Below are positions 7,163 through 13,890 of a stretch of 13,890 nt of DNA, piece after piece. The notes beneath the pieces were generated by a model. It was not told the origin of the DNA, made no database searches, and was given only the letters and a program-made list of their open reading frames with translations. The position numbers were made by a program, and so were the translations under genes. The stretch spans positions 1 through 13,890 of the forward strand of contig JAOZLQ010000047.1 of NCBI GenBank assembly GCA_029934755.1, read 5' to 3'. This stretch comes from Desulfuromusa sp. GTDB lineage: Bacteria > Desulfobacterota > Desulfuromonadia > Desulfuromonadales > Geopsychrobacteraceae. The stretch's first letter is position 1; every line of letters starts with the position of its first letter.

Positions 7163-7200
7163 TTTTTGCGAGAGCATCGGCATTGATGGTGTCGCAAAAA
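7163..7200. repeat. Second hairpin with the same termini, just upstream of folC
   Basis: TTTTTGCGAGAGCATC (7163-7178) pairs with GATGGTGTCGCAAAAA (7185-7200) at 14 of 16 positions around the loop GGCATT. The right arm matches the left end of the preceding palindrome (GATGGYGTYGCAAAAA), so both hairpins share one terminal motif and probably form one composite element of 177 bp. The stem is followed by an A-rich run rather than T, so neither strand reads as a standard intrinsic terminator. The folC ATG lies 13 nt beyond. Confidence 0.8.
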
Positions 7201-7213
7201 TAAAAAAAATACG

Positions 7214-8494
7214 ATGGCATATAACTATCGGGATAGCCTGGATTATCTCTACTCACTACAGTTTTTTGGGATTAAGCTTGGCCTGGAAAATATTCGGGAA
7301 CTCCTGGATCGGGTTGGCAACCCGCAAGAGCATCTACGGATTATTCATATTGCTGGAACTAATGGCAAGGGGTCAACGGCCGCCGCTCTCGCCAGTATCT
7401 TTCATACTGCGGGGATTCCAGCAGGGCTTTACACTTCACCCCACCTCCATAGTTTTACTGAACGGATCAGGATTGATTCTCAGCAGATTGCAGAAGCTGA
7501 GGTTGTTGAGTTAATTGAAATGTTGCGTCCGCATGCTGAAGCATTGCGGACCACTTTTTTTGAGTTCACGACAGCTATGGCGTTACTTTGTTTTTATCGC
7601 CGTGGGGTTCAATGGGCGATTCTGGAAACGGGGCTTGGTGGCAGACTTGATGCGACCAATGTGGTCATTCCAGAACTCTGCCTGATAACACCAATTGCTC
7701 TTGATCACACGGCCTACCTGGGGACGGAGCTAGCTGAGGTTGCTGCCGAAAAAGCTGGAATTTTCAAATCTGCTGTGGCGGTGATCAGTGGATATCAGGA
7801 TGCAGACGTCAAGCCGATTCTGCAGCAGCGGGCCGCACAGCTGAATATTCCCTTATTACAGTTTGGACACGATTACCATTGGCGTAGTGAGATCGATTCT
7901 TTCACTGTTACTGGAGCTATTTTTTCACTGGATAAAGTAAAACCGGCACTGCCCGGTGTTCATCAACAACAAAATTTAGCTTTAGCTGCTGCAGCAATGA
8001 GTTATCTTTCTAGCCGTGGTCTTGAAATCAGCTTAGCTGAGATTCGGGAGGGTTTAGAAAAAGTTTGTTGGCCCGGGCGGCTCGAATGGTTGCCGGAACG
8101 AATTCTTCTGGATGGTGCACATAACCCAGCCGGGGCAAAAAAACTTGCCGCATACTTGCAGCAGCAGAATCTTGATAAATTGCATCTGGTTGTTGGTTGT
8201 AAAGCAGATAAGCAGTCGAGTGAATTATTATCAGAACTGTTGCCGTTTGTCAGTCATGTGTATGCGACTCATCCCCCTGTTGATGAGGTTGTTCCCACCG
8301 AGGAGCTGGTGCAACAGGCAAGTGAGTTGGGTGTTTGGGCCAGGGAGTTTCCTGATCCGATTATGGCCATCCAGGCTGCGTTAGAAAATCGATCAGTGAA
8401 AGAGACTGTTCTGGTGGCTGGTTCCCTGTTTTTGGTTGCGGCGATCAGAGAGTTTTTACTTCAGGACGTTGATTCTCTGGCAATTACCAGTTAA
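7214..8494 (+). CDS. folC: Folylpolyglutamate synthase / dihydrofolate synthase
   Basis: ATP-dependent ligase that adds glutamate to dihydropteroate and/or to folates; a Mur-ligase relative in the cytoplasm. The 426 residues fit the family. Motifs: P-loop AGTNGKGST (47-55), YTSPHLHSFTERI, ETGLGGRLDATN (137-148), LDHTAYLG (162-169), EKAGIFK (178-184), WPGRLEW (285-291) and DGAHNP (299-304). Whether it has both activities cannot be judged from sequence alone. The start MAYNYRDSLDYLYSL fits family N-termini and there is no better upstream start. No Shine-Dalgarno precedes it: the 13 nt before the ATG are A-rich and abut the palindromic element. Any promoter must lie in that element or transcription must read through from accD. 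Confidence 0.96.
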   Translation: MAYNYRDSLDYLYSLQFFGIKLGLENIRELLDRVGNPQEHLRIIHIAGTNGKGSTAAALASIFHTAGIPAGLYTSPHLHSFTERIRIDSQQIAEAEVVELIEMLRPHAEALRTTFFEFTTAMALLCFYRRGVQWAILETGLGGRLDATNVVIPELCLITPIALDHTAYLGTELAEVAAEKAGIFKSAVAVISGYQDADVKPILQQRAAQLNIPLLQFGHDYHWRSEIDSFTVTGAIFSLDKVKPALPGVHQQQNLALAAAAMSYLSSRGLEISLAEIREGLEKVCWPGRLEWLPERILLDGAHNPAGAKKLAAYLQQQNLDKLHLVVGCKADKQSSELLSELLPFVSHVYATHPPVDEVVPTEELVQQASELGVWAREFPDPIMAIQAALENRSVKETVLVAGSLFLVAAIREFLLQDVDSLAITS

Positions 8495-8565
8495 ATGATA
8501 TTTCTATGAAAAGTTATTGTTCCTGGTGTTGTTGGAATAACAAAAAAAGATACTTTGGAAATCCA

Positions 8566-10626
8566 ATGTTATTGCGTTTTTTTATTTTTATATCTCTCTG
8601 CGTTGCTCCCTGTCTGGCAATAGCTGCTGATTTGGATCAGGTTGGTGAATCGGGTCAGCCGGTTCAGCTTGAAGCTGATCAGTTGAGCTATGACAAAGAT
8701 GCCGGTCTTTATCGTGCGAGTGGAGATGTTAAGCTAATTCAAGGAGATCTTGAAGTTCGCAGTCAGACTCTAAAATGGAATCAAATAAGCGGTGAAGTTG
8801 AAGCGGAAGGGGATGTCCAGCTGATTTCTCCGGATGAAGAGCTTTTTGGCAGCAAAGCTCATTATAATTTAAAAAAAGGAACTGGAACGGTAGAAGACGG
8901 TCATTTTTATTTGCGTGAGCAGAATCTGCATGTTCGTGGAGAAACGATCGAACGACGCGGGAAGCTCGACTATCGTATCAAAAAGGGGACCTTTACTACC
9001 TGTGATGGCGATGTGCCCTCATGGAAGTTTGGAGCTAGCCAAGTTGATGTGACCCTGGGTGGTTATGCCCGTGCCCGCAACACAATTTTTTATCTAAAAA
9101 ATGTTCCCTCCCTTTATTTCCCCTATATGGTTTATCCAGCAAAAACAGAGCGTGAATCAGGCTTATTGATTCCTACGATCGGTTATTCTGATAAGCGTGG
9201 TTTTCAGTATGGTGGTGCTTATTATCAGGTGTTAGGGGTCAATCAGGATGCCACTTTTTACCTCGATTACCTGTCTGAAATGGGGCTTGGCAAGGGGTTG
9301 GAATACCGTTATATCTTTGGTCGTGGCAATGCGGGGGAAGCCCGGATTTATCATATGAACGTCGATCAGGTTGATGGGGTTGTGGTCGATGATGAACGCT
9401 ATGCTCTTGAATGGCAACATGCTGGTTTCTTGCCCGGCGGAGTCCGCATGGTTGCTGACACTGAGTATGTCAATGATGATCAGTATTTTGAAGATTTTGG
9501 CAATGTTGCAGAGGAATATAACAAAGATAAGGTGCAATCAGTCTTTTCCCTAAGTAAAAGCTGGGGGAAATATCATCTGGTTGGACAACTGAAATATACC
9601 AAGGATCTTGAAGTTGATGATCCTGAAACTTTACAATTGTTGCCGCGCATCAATTTTGACGCTGCTCGGCAGAGGATTGGTGAGTCTGTCTTTTATTATG
9701 CTTTGGAAACGGAATACAGTAATTTTTGGCGGCAAGAAGGGTTGCGTGGTGAACGCTTGATGGTGCGACCGATTCTGGCAGCAAGTCTGCAATTGTGGGA
9801 TGTTATTGGGGTTGCTCCGGAAATTTCCTATCGCGAGCGTTATTATTGGAATTTGAGTGATGATTCTGATTCAGAGAATGAAGGACTTGCTGAATTTACC
9901 ACCAGAATCAATACTCGGGTGCAGAAAGTTTATCATCGTCCATTTGGTTTGTTCGGTAAATTGCGCCACTCTGTAGAACCGGAGCTGGTTTACAGGTATG
10001 TTCCCGAGGTTGACCAAACGCATCTTCCCTATTTTGATCACTATGATGATATTGACGAAAAAAAACAAATCGAATACGCATTGGTGCAGCGCTTTACCAT
10101 ACGATCAGATCGTGTTGACGGAAGTCCCACTTATCGTGAATTATTCTATCTGCGATTGTCACAAACCTATGATCTGACCGATGAAGCTCGTGAACAGAGA
10201 TTTCAGGAGTTGCGTATTGAGACGCTGTTGTTGCCGACGACATGGCTGTCTTTACAGACCGATACAACGTTAGATGTCGAATCAGGTGATTGGACCAAGG
10301 TTGCAGTTGAGGGAAAAATCAAGGATCAACAGGATAATTCATTACGGGTTGAATATCGTTATGATCCAGGCGATGACATTGACTACGGTTCGGTTAACGT
10401 GAGTGTAGCTTTTCTCAAGCCGGTTTACCTGAACTATCAACAGCGTTATGAATTCTCTACTAATGAACAGTTGGAGCAGGTGCTTGGTATTGAATATCGA
10501 CAACAATGCTGGAGCGCGCAACTCTCTTACCGTGAACATGAAGATGACCGTTCTGTTATGTTAACATTCACCATGCGCGGCATTGGTTCGGTCGGGGGTG
10601 TTGGCGGTAGTTTGGGTGGGTTTTGA
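8566..10626 (+). CDS. lptD: LPS-assembly outer-membrane protein LptD
   Basis: Outer-membrane barrel that, with the lipoprotein LptE, inserts LPS in the outer leaflet. From ATG 8566 there are 686 residues with a clear signal peptide (MLLRFFIFIS to AIA, cleavage near 20/21). The periplasmic OstA/LptA-like domain follows (about 31-145; LEADQLSYDKDAGLYRASG), then the barrel, with PSLYFPYMVYPAK and ESGLLIP typical of LptD, ending in a terminal Phe. The mature chain has only two cysteines, Cys146 (FTTCDGD) and Cys648 (QQCWS), resembling the E. coli Cys173-Cys725 inter-domain disulfide. I prefer 8566 to the in-frame ATG at 8506: it has GGAA at 8557-8560 and puts the signal peptide at the N-terminus. 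folC ends 71 nt upstream. Confidence 0.95.
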   Translation: MLLRFFIFISLCVAPCLAIAADLDQVGESGQPVQLEADQLSYDKDAGLYRASGDVKLIQGDLEVRSQTLKWNQISGEVEAEGDVQLISPDEELFGSKAHYNLKKGTGTVEDGHFYLREQNLHVRGETIERRGKLDYRIKKGTFTTCDGDVPSWKFGASQVDVTLGGYARARNTIFYLKNVPSLYFPYMVYPAKTERESGLLIPTIGYSDKRGFQYGGAYYQVLGVNQDATFYLDYLSEMGLGKGLEYRYIFGRGNAGEARIYHMNVDQVDGVVVDDERYALEWQHAGFLPGGVRMVADTEYVNDDQYFEDFGNVAEEYNKDKVQSVFSLSKSWGKYHLVGQLKYTKDLEVDDPETLQLLPRINFDAARQRIGESVFYYALETEYSNFWRQEGLRGERLMVRPILAASLQLWDVIGVAPEISYRERYYWNLSDDSDSENEGLAEFTTRINTRVQKVYHRPFGLFGKLRHSVEPELVYRYVPEVDQTHLPYFDHYDDIDEKKQIEYALVQRFTIRSDRVDGSPTYRELFYLRLSQTYDLTDEAREQRFQELRIETLLLPTTWLSLQTDTTLDVESGDWTKVAVEGKIKDQQDNSLRVEYRYDPGDDIDYGSVNVSVAFLKPVYLNYQQRYEFSTNEQLEQVLGIEYRQQCWSAQLSYREHEDDRSVMLTFTMRGIGSVGGVGGSLGGF

Positions 10627-10627
10627 T

Positions 10628-10684
10628 ATGAGCCGATTGGATGCAGTGATGTGCGCCATTGGTGATCTGCGAGGTGTTGTTTGA
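10628..10684 (+). CDS. Possible 18-residue leader peptide overlapping the ftsB-like start
   Basis: An ATG one base after the lptD stop opens an 18-codon frame (MSRLDAVMCAIGDLRGVV) whose TGA (10682-10684) overlaps the TTG start of the next gene as TTGA. GGGTGGG (10614-10620) lies 7 nt upstream as a possible ribosome binding site. Translation through it would deliver ribosomes onto the weak TTG, so a coupling role is plausible. I recognise no family, and chance cannot be excluded at this length. Confidence 0.35.
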   Translation: MSRLDAVMCAIGDLRGVV

Positions 10685-11010
10685 GTTTTGCTCGCGAGCC
10701 GGAGACTCCCGGCAGAAAAAATTTACTGACCATCTGCTTGCTTATAGTTATTTTGCTGATGTTCGCTTATGCTGTATTTGGTAGCCGTGGGGTGTTGCGG
10801 ATTGTTCAGGCTGAACAGCAGAAACAGGAATTAACGCAGCAGCTTTCTGACCTGCAACAACAACAAGAGAAACTGCGCAATAAGATTGAACGTTTACAGA
10901 AGGATAAAACGTACTGGGAACAACTAGCCCGGACGAAACTTGGAATGGTTCGTGAGGGCGAACTTATTTATCATCTTCCAGATATCGATACTAAAAAGAA
11001 AAGGCAGTAA
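10681..11010 (+). CDS. ftsB: FtsB/DivIC-like septum formation initiator protein
   Basis: Small bitopic protein expected to act in the divisome with FtsL and FtsQ relatives. The 109 residues show a short cytoplasmic N-terminus, one membrane segment (about 15-34), a Gln/Glu/Lys-rich coiled coil (about 38-78) and the family's closing pattern ARTKLGMVREGELIYHLP (83-100). This is the FtsB/DivIC architecture; the symbol is assigned by family, as the two subgroups are hard to separate at this size. The start is a TTG at 10681 with GAGGTG (10671-10676) 4 nt upstream. No ATG suits, because the first one would remove the membrane segment. The 18-codon frame before it ends on this TTG. argS starts 5 nt after the stop. 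Confidence 0.85.
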   Translation: MSFAREPETPGRKNLLTICLLIVILLMFAYAVFGSRGVLRIVQAEQQKQELTQQLSDLQQQQEKLRNKIERLQKDKTYWEQLARTKLGMVREGELIYHLPDIDTKKKRQ

Positions 11011-11015
11011 AAAGA

Positions 11016-12677
11016 ATGAAAGATCAATTACGGCTGGCGATTCGAGTAGCCTTAAAACAATGCTATGCTGACGGTTCCCTGACTTCTGGGGAGTTTCCGG
11101 ATGAGGTTCAACTGGAAATTCCAAAAAAACCTGACCATGGTGATTTTTCTACTAATTTAGCGATGACTCTGGCAAAGGCAGAGCGTAAAGCACCTCGAAA
11201 AATTGCAGAAGCTCTGGTTGCAGCACTTGAGGACAATCCTCTTTGCGATAAAATTGAGATTGCTGGGCCAGGATTTATTAATTTTCGCTTGGCAGCAACC
11301 TGCTGGTATGAGGTTCTCGATCAAATCATGGAGCAGGGTGGCGAATTTGGTCGTAGCCAGATTGGTGCAGGGACAAAAATCCAGGTTGAATTTGTCAGTG
11401 CCAATCCGACTGGCCCTTTGCATATCGGTCATGGGCGTGGTGCTGTCGTTGGTGATGCGGTGGCTGCGGTGCTACAGGCGGCCGGATTTGAAGTGCAACG
11501 CGAATATTATATCAACGATGCTGGTAACCAGATTCAGACGCTAGGGCGTTCGATTTTGTTACGATTACGAGAGTTGCAGGGCGAAACAATTGAGTTTCCT
11601 GAAGATGGGTATCAAGCCAAGTATGTTGTTGAGTTGGCTAGCAAATATCGTTCAGAACAGGGAGATTTGTCTGATTTTTCTGAACAGGAAGCAATTGAAA
11701 TCTGTGCGCGTTTTGGTGTGGAAGAAATTCTGAAATGGATTGAAACCGATCTTAAAGAGTTCGGAATTGAATTTGATCATTGGTACAGTGAAAAAAGTCT
11801 CCATGACCGAGGAATGGTTGAGCAAGAACTGACTAAGCTGAAGGCCAAGGGACTTTCCTTTGAGGATGATGATGCACTCTGGTTGCGAACCACTGAATTT
11901 GGTGATGACAAAGATCGGGTTTTGATCAAGTCGGATGGAAGTCATACTTACTTTGCTTCTGATGTTGCCTATCATATGGAAAAGTTTGACCGTGGTTTTG
12001 ATCGGGTTATCGATGTCTGGGGAGCGGATCATCATGGTTATATCCCGCGGATGAAGGCAATGCTGACTGGGTTGGGCCATCCACCTGAAGATCTTGAGGT
12101 GTTGCTGATCCAGATGGTTAACCTGCTGCGTGATGGAAAACCGTATGTTATGGGGAAACGGTCTGGTAACTTTATTACCTTGAAAGAGGTTGTCAGTGAG
12201 GTTGGCCGTGATGCCTGTCGATTCTTTTTTCTGATGCGTCGCTGTGATAGTCAACTCGATTTTGATCTGGAGTTGGCTAAGCAGCAGAGTAGCGATAATC
12301 CGGTATACTATGTTCAGTATGCCCATGCACGGATTTGCAGTATCAATCGAAATGCTGTAGAAGCAGGTATGACGCAACCACTGATTGGAAAAATTGACTA
12401 TTGCCGTTTAGAATTGGCCGAAGAATTAGCATTGGTGAAGCAGTTGGCCCGATATCCTGAAACTGTTGTTAATGCTGCATTGAGCTATGAACCGCACCGG
12501 GTCATTTTTTATCTTCAGGATCTTGCTGCGCAGTTTCATAGTTACTATAATCGCTATAGAGTATTGGTCGATGATCCAGCGACAAGTCAGGCACGACTCT
12601 ATCTGGTGAATTCTGTACGAACCGTTTTGGCAAATGCACTGAAATTACTGGGTCTCTCAGCTCCAGAACAAATGTAG
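11016..12677 (+). CDS. argS: Arginyl-tRNA synthetase
   Basis: Class I aminoacyl-tRNA synthetase charging tRNA-Arg. The 553 residues hold the N-terminal additional domain (about 1-110), the catalytic fold with FVSANPTGPLHIGHGRG (HIGH at 136-139), EYYINDAGNQI (164-173), GADHHGYIPRMKAM (336-349), and the C-terminal DALR anticodon-binding domain from about 430. The KMSKS loop is degenerate, reading VMGKRSGNF (378-386). ArgS enzymes often vary here, so activity is not in doubt. The start has AAGG (11001-11004) 11 nt upstream, inside the end of the ftsB-like gene. It lies 5 nt after that gene and 14 nt before the SPOR gene, so the three are probably co-transcribed. Confidence 0.98.
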   Translation: MKDQLRLAIRVALKQCYADGSLTSGEFPDEVQLEIPKKPDHGDFSTNLAMTLAKAERKAPRKIAEALVAALEDNPLCDKIEIAGPGFINFRLAATCWYEVLDQIMEQGGEFGRSQIGAGTKIQVEFVSANPTGPLHIGHGRGAVVGDAVAAVLQAAGFEVQREYYINDAGNQIQTLGRSILLRLRELQGETIEFPEDGYQAKYVVELASKYRSEQGDLSDFSEQEAIEICARFGVEEILKWIETDLKEFGIEFDHWYSEKSLHDRGMVEQELTKLKAKGLSFEDDDALWLRTTEFGDDKDRVLIKSDGSHTYFASDVAYHMEKFDRGFDRVIDVWGADHHGYIPRMKAMLTGLGHPPEDLEVLLIQMVNLLRDGKPYVMGKRSGNFITLKEVVSEVGRDACRFFFLMRRCDSQLDFDLELAKQQSSDNPVYYVQYAHARICSINRNAVEAGMTQPLIGKIDYCRLELAEELALVKQLARYPETVVNAALSYEPHRVIFYLQDLAAQFHSYYNRYRVLVDDPATSQARLYLVNSVRTVLANALKLLGLSAPEQM

Positions 12678-12691
12678 AAAAAGGGGAAAAG

Positions 12692-13447
12692 ATGAAAGGC
12701 ACGTCAAAAACAAGAGTTCAGCGGCGGATGGAAAAACGTCAGGCGGTTATTCTGTTGGTACTGCTGCTCGTGGTTTCATTGGCAAGTTTTACCCTTGGCG
12801 TGATGATCGGTCGTCGAGGTGCCGAGCGTGATCTGGCGCAAAAGTTTCAGCAGACTGAGAGGGTGTTGGTTGCCCAGACACGAGTTCCCGTTGCCGTACC
12901 AACCCCATCACCAGAGACAGAAATTGTGGTGGGTGAGGAGTCCGTTGACGTTGTGACTGAAGAGGTGAAGTTAAGTTTTTACGATGATTTGGCTAAAGAG
13001 ACTGTCCCACTTGGGAGTGGTATCAACCTGGCTCCACTCGAAGATGAGCAAGTTGCCACAACAGTTCTGCCGCCCATCGATCTTCCAGCTCAGCCCATTG
13101 TAAAGAAGGAAAGAGTTGATATTGCTGCTGTTGTTGAAGAAGCAACAGCGAATGAGATAGCTGTCGTTGTATCTGGAAAATCTGGATCGGAGCTGCCGAT
13201 GGTTGTTCCCAATGGTAGCCATGCTGTCCAGATTGGGTCTTTTGGCGCGGCGGGAGATGCCATAGCTTTAAAGAAAAAGATGTTGGATAAGAAATATCCG
13301 GCATTTGTGGTTGAAGCAGATCTTGGTAAAAAGGGACTCTGGTATCGGGTGCGGATTGGACCATATCAAGATTCCACTGCCGCAAAAATTGCGCAGAAAC
13401 TACTGAAAGAGAAAGAACAGCTTAATGGTTTTATTACCCGCCAATAA
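12692..13447 (+). CDS. SPOR-domain membrane protein
   Basis: 251 residues: a short basic cytoplasmic N-terminus, one membrane segment (about 18-40), a low-complexity periplasmic linker rich in Val, Pro and Glu (about 55-170) and a C-terminal SPOR domain (about 176-250) with SHAVQIGSFG and LWYRVRIGPY. SPOR domains bind denuded septal peptidoglycan, so a role at the division site or in wall remodelling is likely. The layout resembles E. coli DedD, which sits next to accD-folC, but sequence identity with DedD is not shown. AAGGGG (12681-12686) gives a strong ribosome binding site 5 nt before the ATG. It is the last protein gene before the tRNA unit; only a weak hairpin with a short T-run follows. 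Confidence 0.9.
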   Translation: MKGTSKTRVQRRMEKRQAVILLVLLLVVSLASFTLGVMIGRRGAERDLAQKFQQTERVLVAQTRVPVAVPTPSPETEIVVGEESVDVVTEEVKLSFYDDLAKETVPLGSGINLAPLEDEQVATTVLPPIDLPAQPIVKKERVDIAAVVEEATANEIAVVVSGKSGSELPMVVPNGSHAVQIGSFGAAGDAIALKKKMLDKKYPAFVVEADLGKKGLWYRVRIGPYQDSTAAKIAQKLLKEKEQLNGFITRQ

Positions 13448-13482
13448 GGCGCAAGCGGGGCTGGCCACCGTTGATTTTTAGC

Positions 13483-13511
13483 TTGACTTTTCCATATTGG
13501 AAGTCTATTTT
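13483..13511 (+). promoter_or_regulatory. Sigma70-like promoter for the tRNA unit
   Basis: TTGACT (13483-13488, 5 of 6) and TATTTT (13506-13511, 4 of 6) are separated by exactly 17 nt. Transcription would begin near 13518, about 7 nt before the initiator tRNA. It is the best promoter match in the window and is correctly placed. Confidence 0.7.
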
Positions 13512-13524
13512 CCAGTGCTCATGT

Positions 13525-13601
<77 letters not shown>

Positions 13602-13611
13602 AAGCCGAATT

Positions 13612-13624
13612 CCTCCACTGGAGG
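13612..13624 (+). other. Short hairpin between the two tRNAs
   Basis: CCTCC-ACT-GGAGG forms a perfect 5-bp stem in the 35-nt spacer. It may help separate or process the two tRNAs from one precursor. Confidence 0.4.
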
Positions 13625-13636
13625 TTCAGATATTTC

Positions 13637-13713
13637 GGCGGTGTAGCTCAGTTGGTTAGAGCATGCGGCTCATATCCGCAGTGTCCGGAGTTCGAATCTC
13701 TGCACCGCCACCA
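13637..13713 (+). tRNA. tRNA with anticodon CAT, probably elongator Met
   Basis: A 77-nt cloverleaf with encoded CCA: acceptor GGCGGTG/CACCGCC fully paired, D stem GCTC/GAGC, anticodon stem TGCGG/CCGCA around loop CTCATAT, and T loop TTCGAAT. CAT can mean elongator Met or, after lysidine modification, Ile2. The acceptor resembles Gram-positive elongator Met tRNAs, and T at position 38 departs from the A38 expected of Ile tRNAs. The C29-G41 pair, however, is seen in Ile tRNAs. Met is favoured, with Ile2 the live alternative because tilS follows. Confidence 0.9.
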
Positions 13714-13717
13714 TTTT

Positions 13718-13750
13718 AAAGCCTTTCCCGCTATCGGGGAGGGCTTTTTT
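13718..13750 (+). terminator. Intrinsic terminator of the tRNA unit
   Basis: AAAGCCTTTCCCG (13718-13730) pairs with CGGGGAGGGCTTT (13735-13747) over 13 pairs, two of them G-U, around the loop CTAT. A run of six T (13745-13750) overlaps the 3' end of the stem. It begins 4 nt after the second tRNA and should insulate tilS from tRNA transcription. Confidence 0.9.
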
Positions 13751-13808
13751 CGTTTATAGTTCAGCTTTAATTTCAAAGTGGCAAATAATAATAGGACTTG
13801 CTGAGTAT

Positions 13809-13890
13809 ATGAAATCATCACCTTTGCAACAGTTGATCATTGACACTATTTCACCTGGGGCAAATCGATTATTGATTGCAGTTTCCGGGG
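13809..13890 (+). CDS. tilS: tRNA(Ile)-lysidine synthase, 5' end only
   Basis: The first 27 codons read MKSSPLQQLIID, then PGANRLLIAVSG, running off the window in what should become the SGGxDS loop of the PP-loop ATP pyrophosphatases. A short helix followed by LLIAVSG is the usual N-terminus of TilS, which converts C34 of tRNA-Ile2(CAT) to lysidine so that it reads AUA and is charged with Ile. TtcA and MesJ-like relatives share the loop, so the call rests on the short N-terminus. AGGA (13793-13796) is 12 nt upstream, which is long. AATAAT (13787-13792) could be a -10 box but has no good -35. Confidence 0.7.
   Translation, partial: MKSSPLQQLIIDTISPGANRLLIAVSG

Noticed and set aside
7163..7200. 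Intrinsic terminator before folC
   Set aside because: The stem is good but is followed by an A-run on both strands rather than a T-run.
7137..7514. Plus-strand open frame starting inside the palindromic element
   Set aside because: It overlaps the certain folC frame and has no recognisable protein features; its length comes from codon bias in the other frame.
8506..8565. In-frame upstream ATG giving LptD a Cys-rich 20-residue extension
   Set aside because: No ribosome binding site precedes 8506, and the extension would bury the signal peptide. ATG 8566 has GGAA at proper spacing.
11652..12377. Long minus-strand open frame of 241 codons opposite argS
   Set aside because: No family features and no ribosome binding site; the plus strand is a complete, motif-rich ArgS. 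The minus-strand frames at 343-918 and 6666-7256 were dropped for the same reason.
13456..13480. Intrinsic terminator after the SPOR gene
   Set aside because: CGGGG/CCACCG gives only five pairs with a bulged A, and the following T-rich stretch is broken (TTGATTTTTA). Too weak to list.

Overview
The window looks like housekeeping chromosome from a Gram-negative, LPS-making bacterium of moderate GC. Gene content (lptD, SPOR protein, RhlB-like helicase) and protein style suggest a deltaproteobacterium near the Desulfuromonadales (Desulfuromonas/Pelobacter/Geobacter relatives). That placement is inference from family resemblance; no database search was done. Every gene reads on the + strand. There is no phage, transposase, CRISPR array or defence system.

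Region 1 (1-6120) is most of a tryptophan operon: the 3' end of trpG, then trpD, trpC, trpF, trpB and, after an interruption, trpA. trpD/trpC and trpF/trpB overlap by ATGA, implying translational coupling. A RhlB-type DEAD-box RNA helicase gene lies between trpB and trpA, whose products form the tryptophan synthase complex and whose genes are usually adjacent. A 17-bp perfect inverted repeat made of 7-nt CCTTGNN units lies directly upstream of the helicase start.

Region 2 (6121-10626) holds accD (fatty acid synthesis), folC (folate polyglutamylation) and lptD (outer-membrane LPS assembly). Between accD and folC is a 177-bp composite palindromic element. It begins on the accD stop codon and ends 13 nt before folC, which has no visible ribosome binding site.

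Region 3 (10627-13447) holds a tiny 18-codon reading frame whose stop overlaps a TTG start, an FtsB/DivIC-like division protein, argS and a membrane-anchored SPOR-domain protein.

Region 4 (13448-13890) is a short stable-RNA unit: a sigma70-like promoter, initiator tRNA-fMet, a second CAT-anticodon tRNA (probably elongator Met) and a strong intrinsic terminator. The first 27 codons of tilS follow.

The coding genes are ordinary and intact. The points of interest are the two structured intergenic repeats, both abutting genes without Shine-Dalgarno sequences, the helicase inside the trp operon, a sequence word shared by the trpA and accD leaders, and the mini-ORF before ftsB. I see no convincing new multi-gene system.
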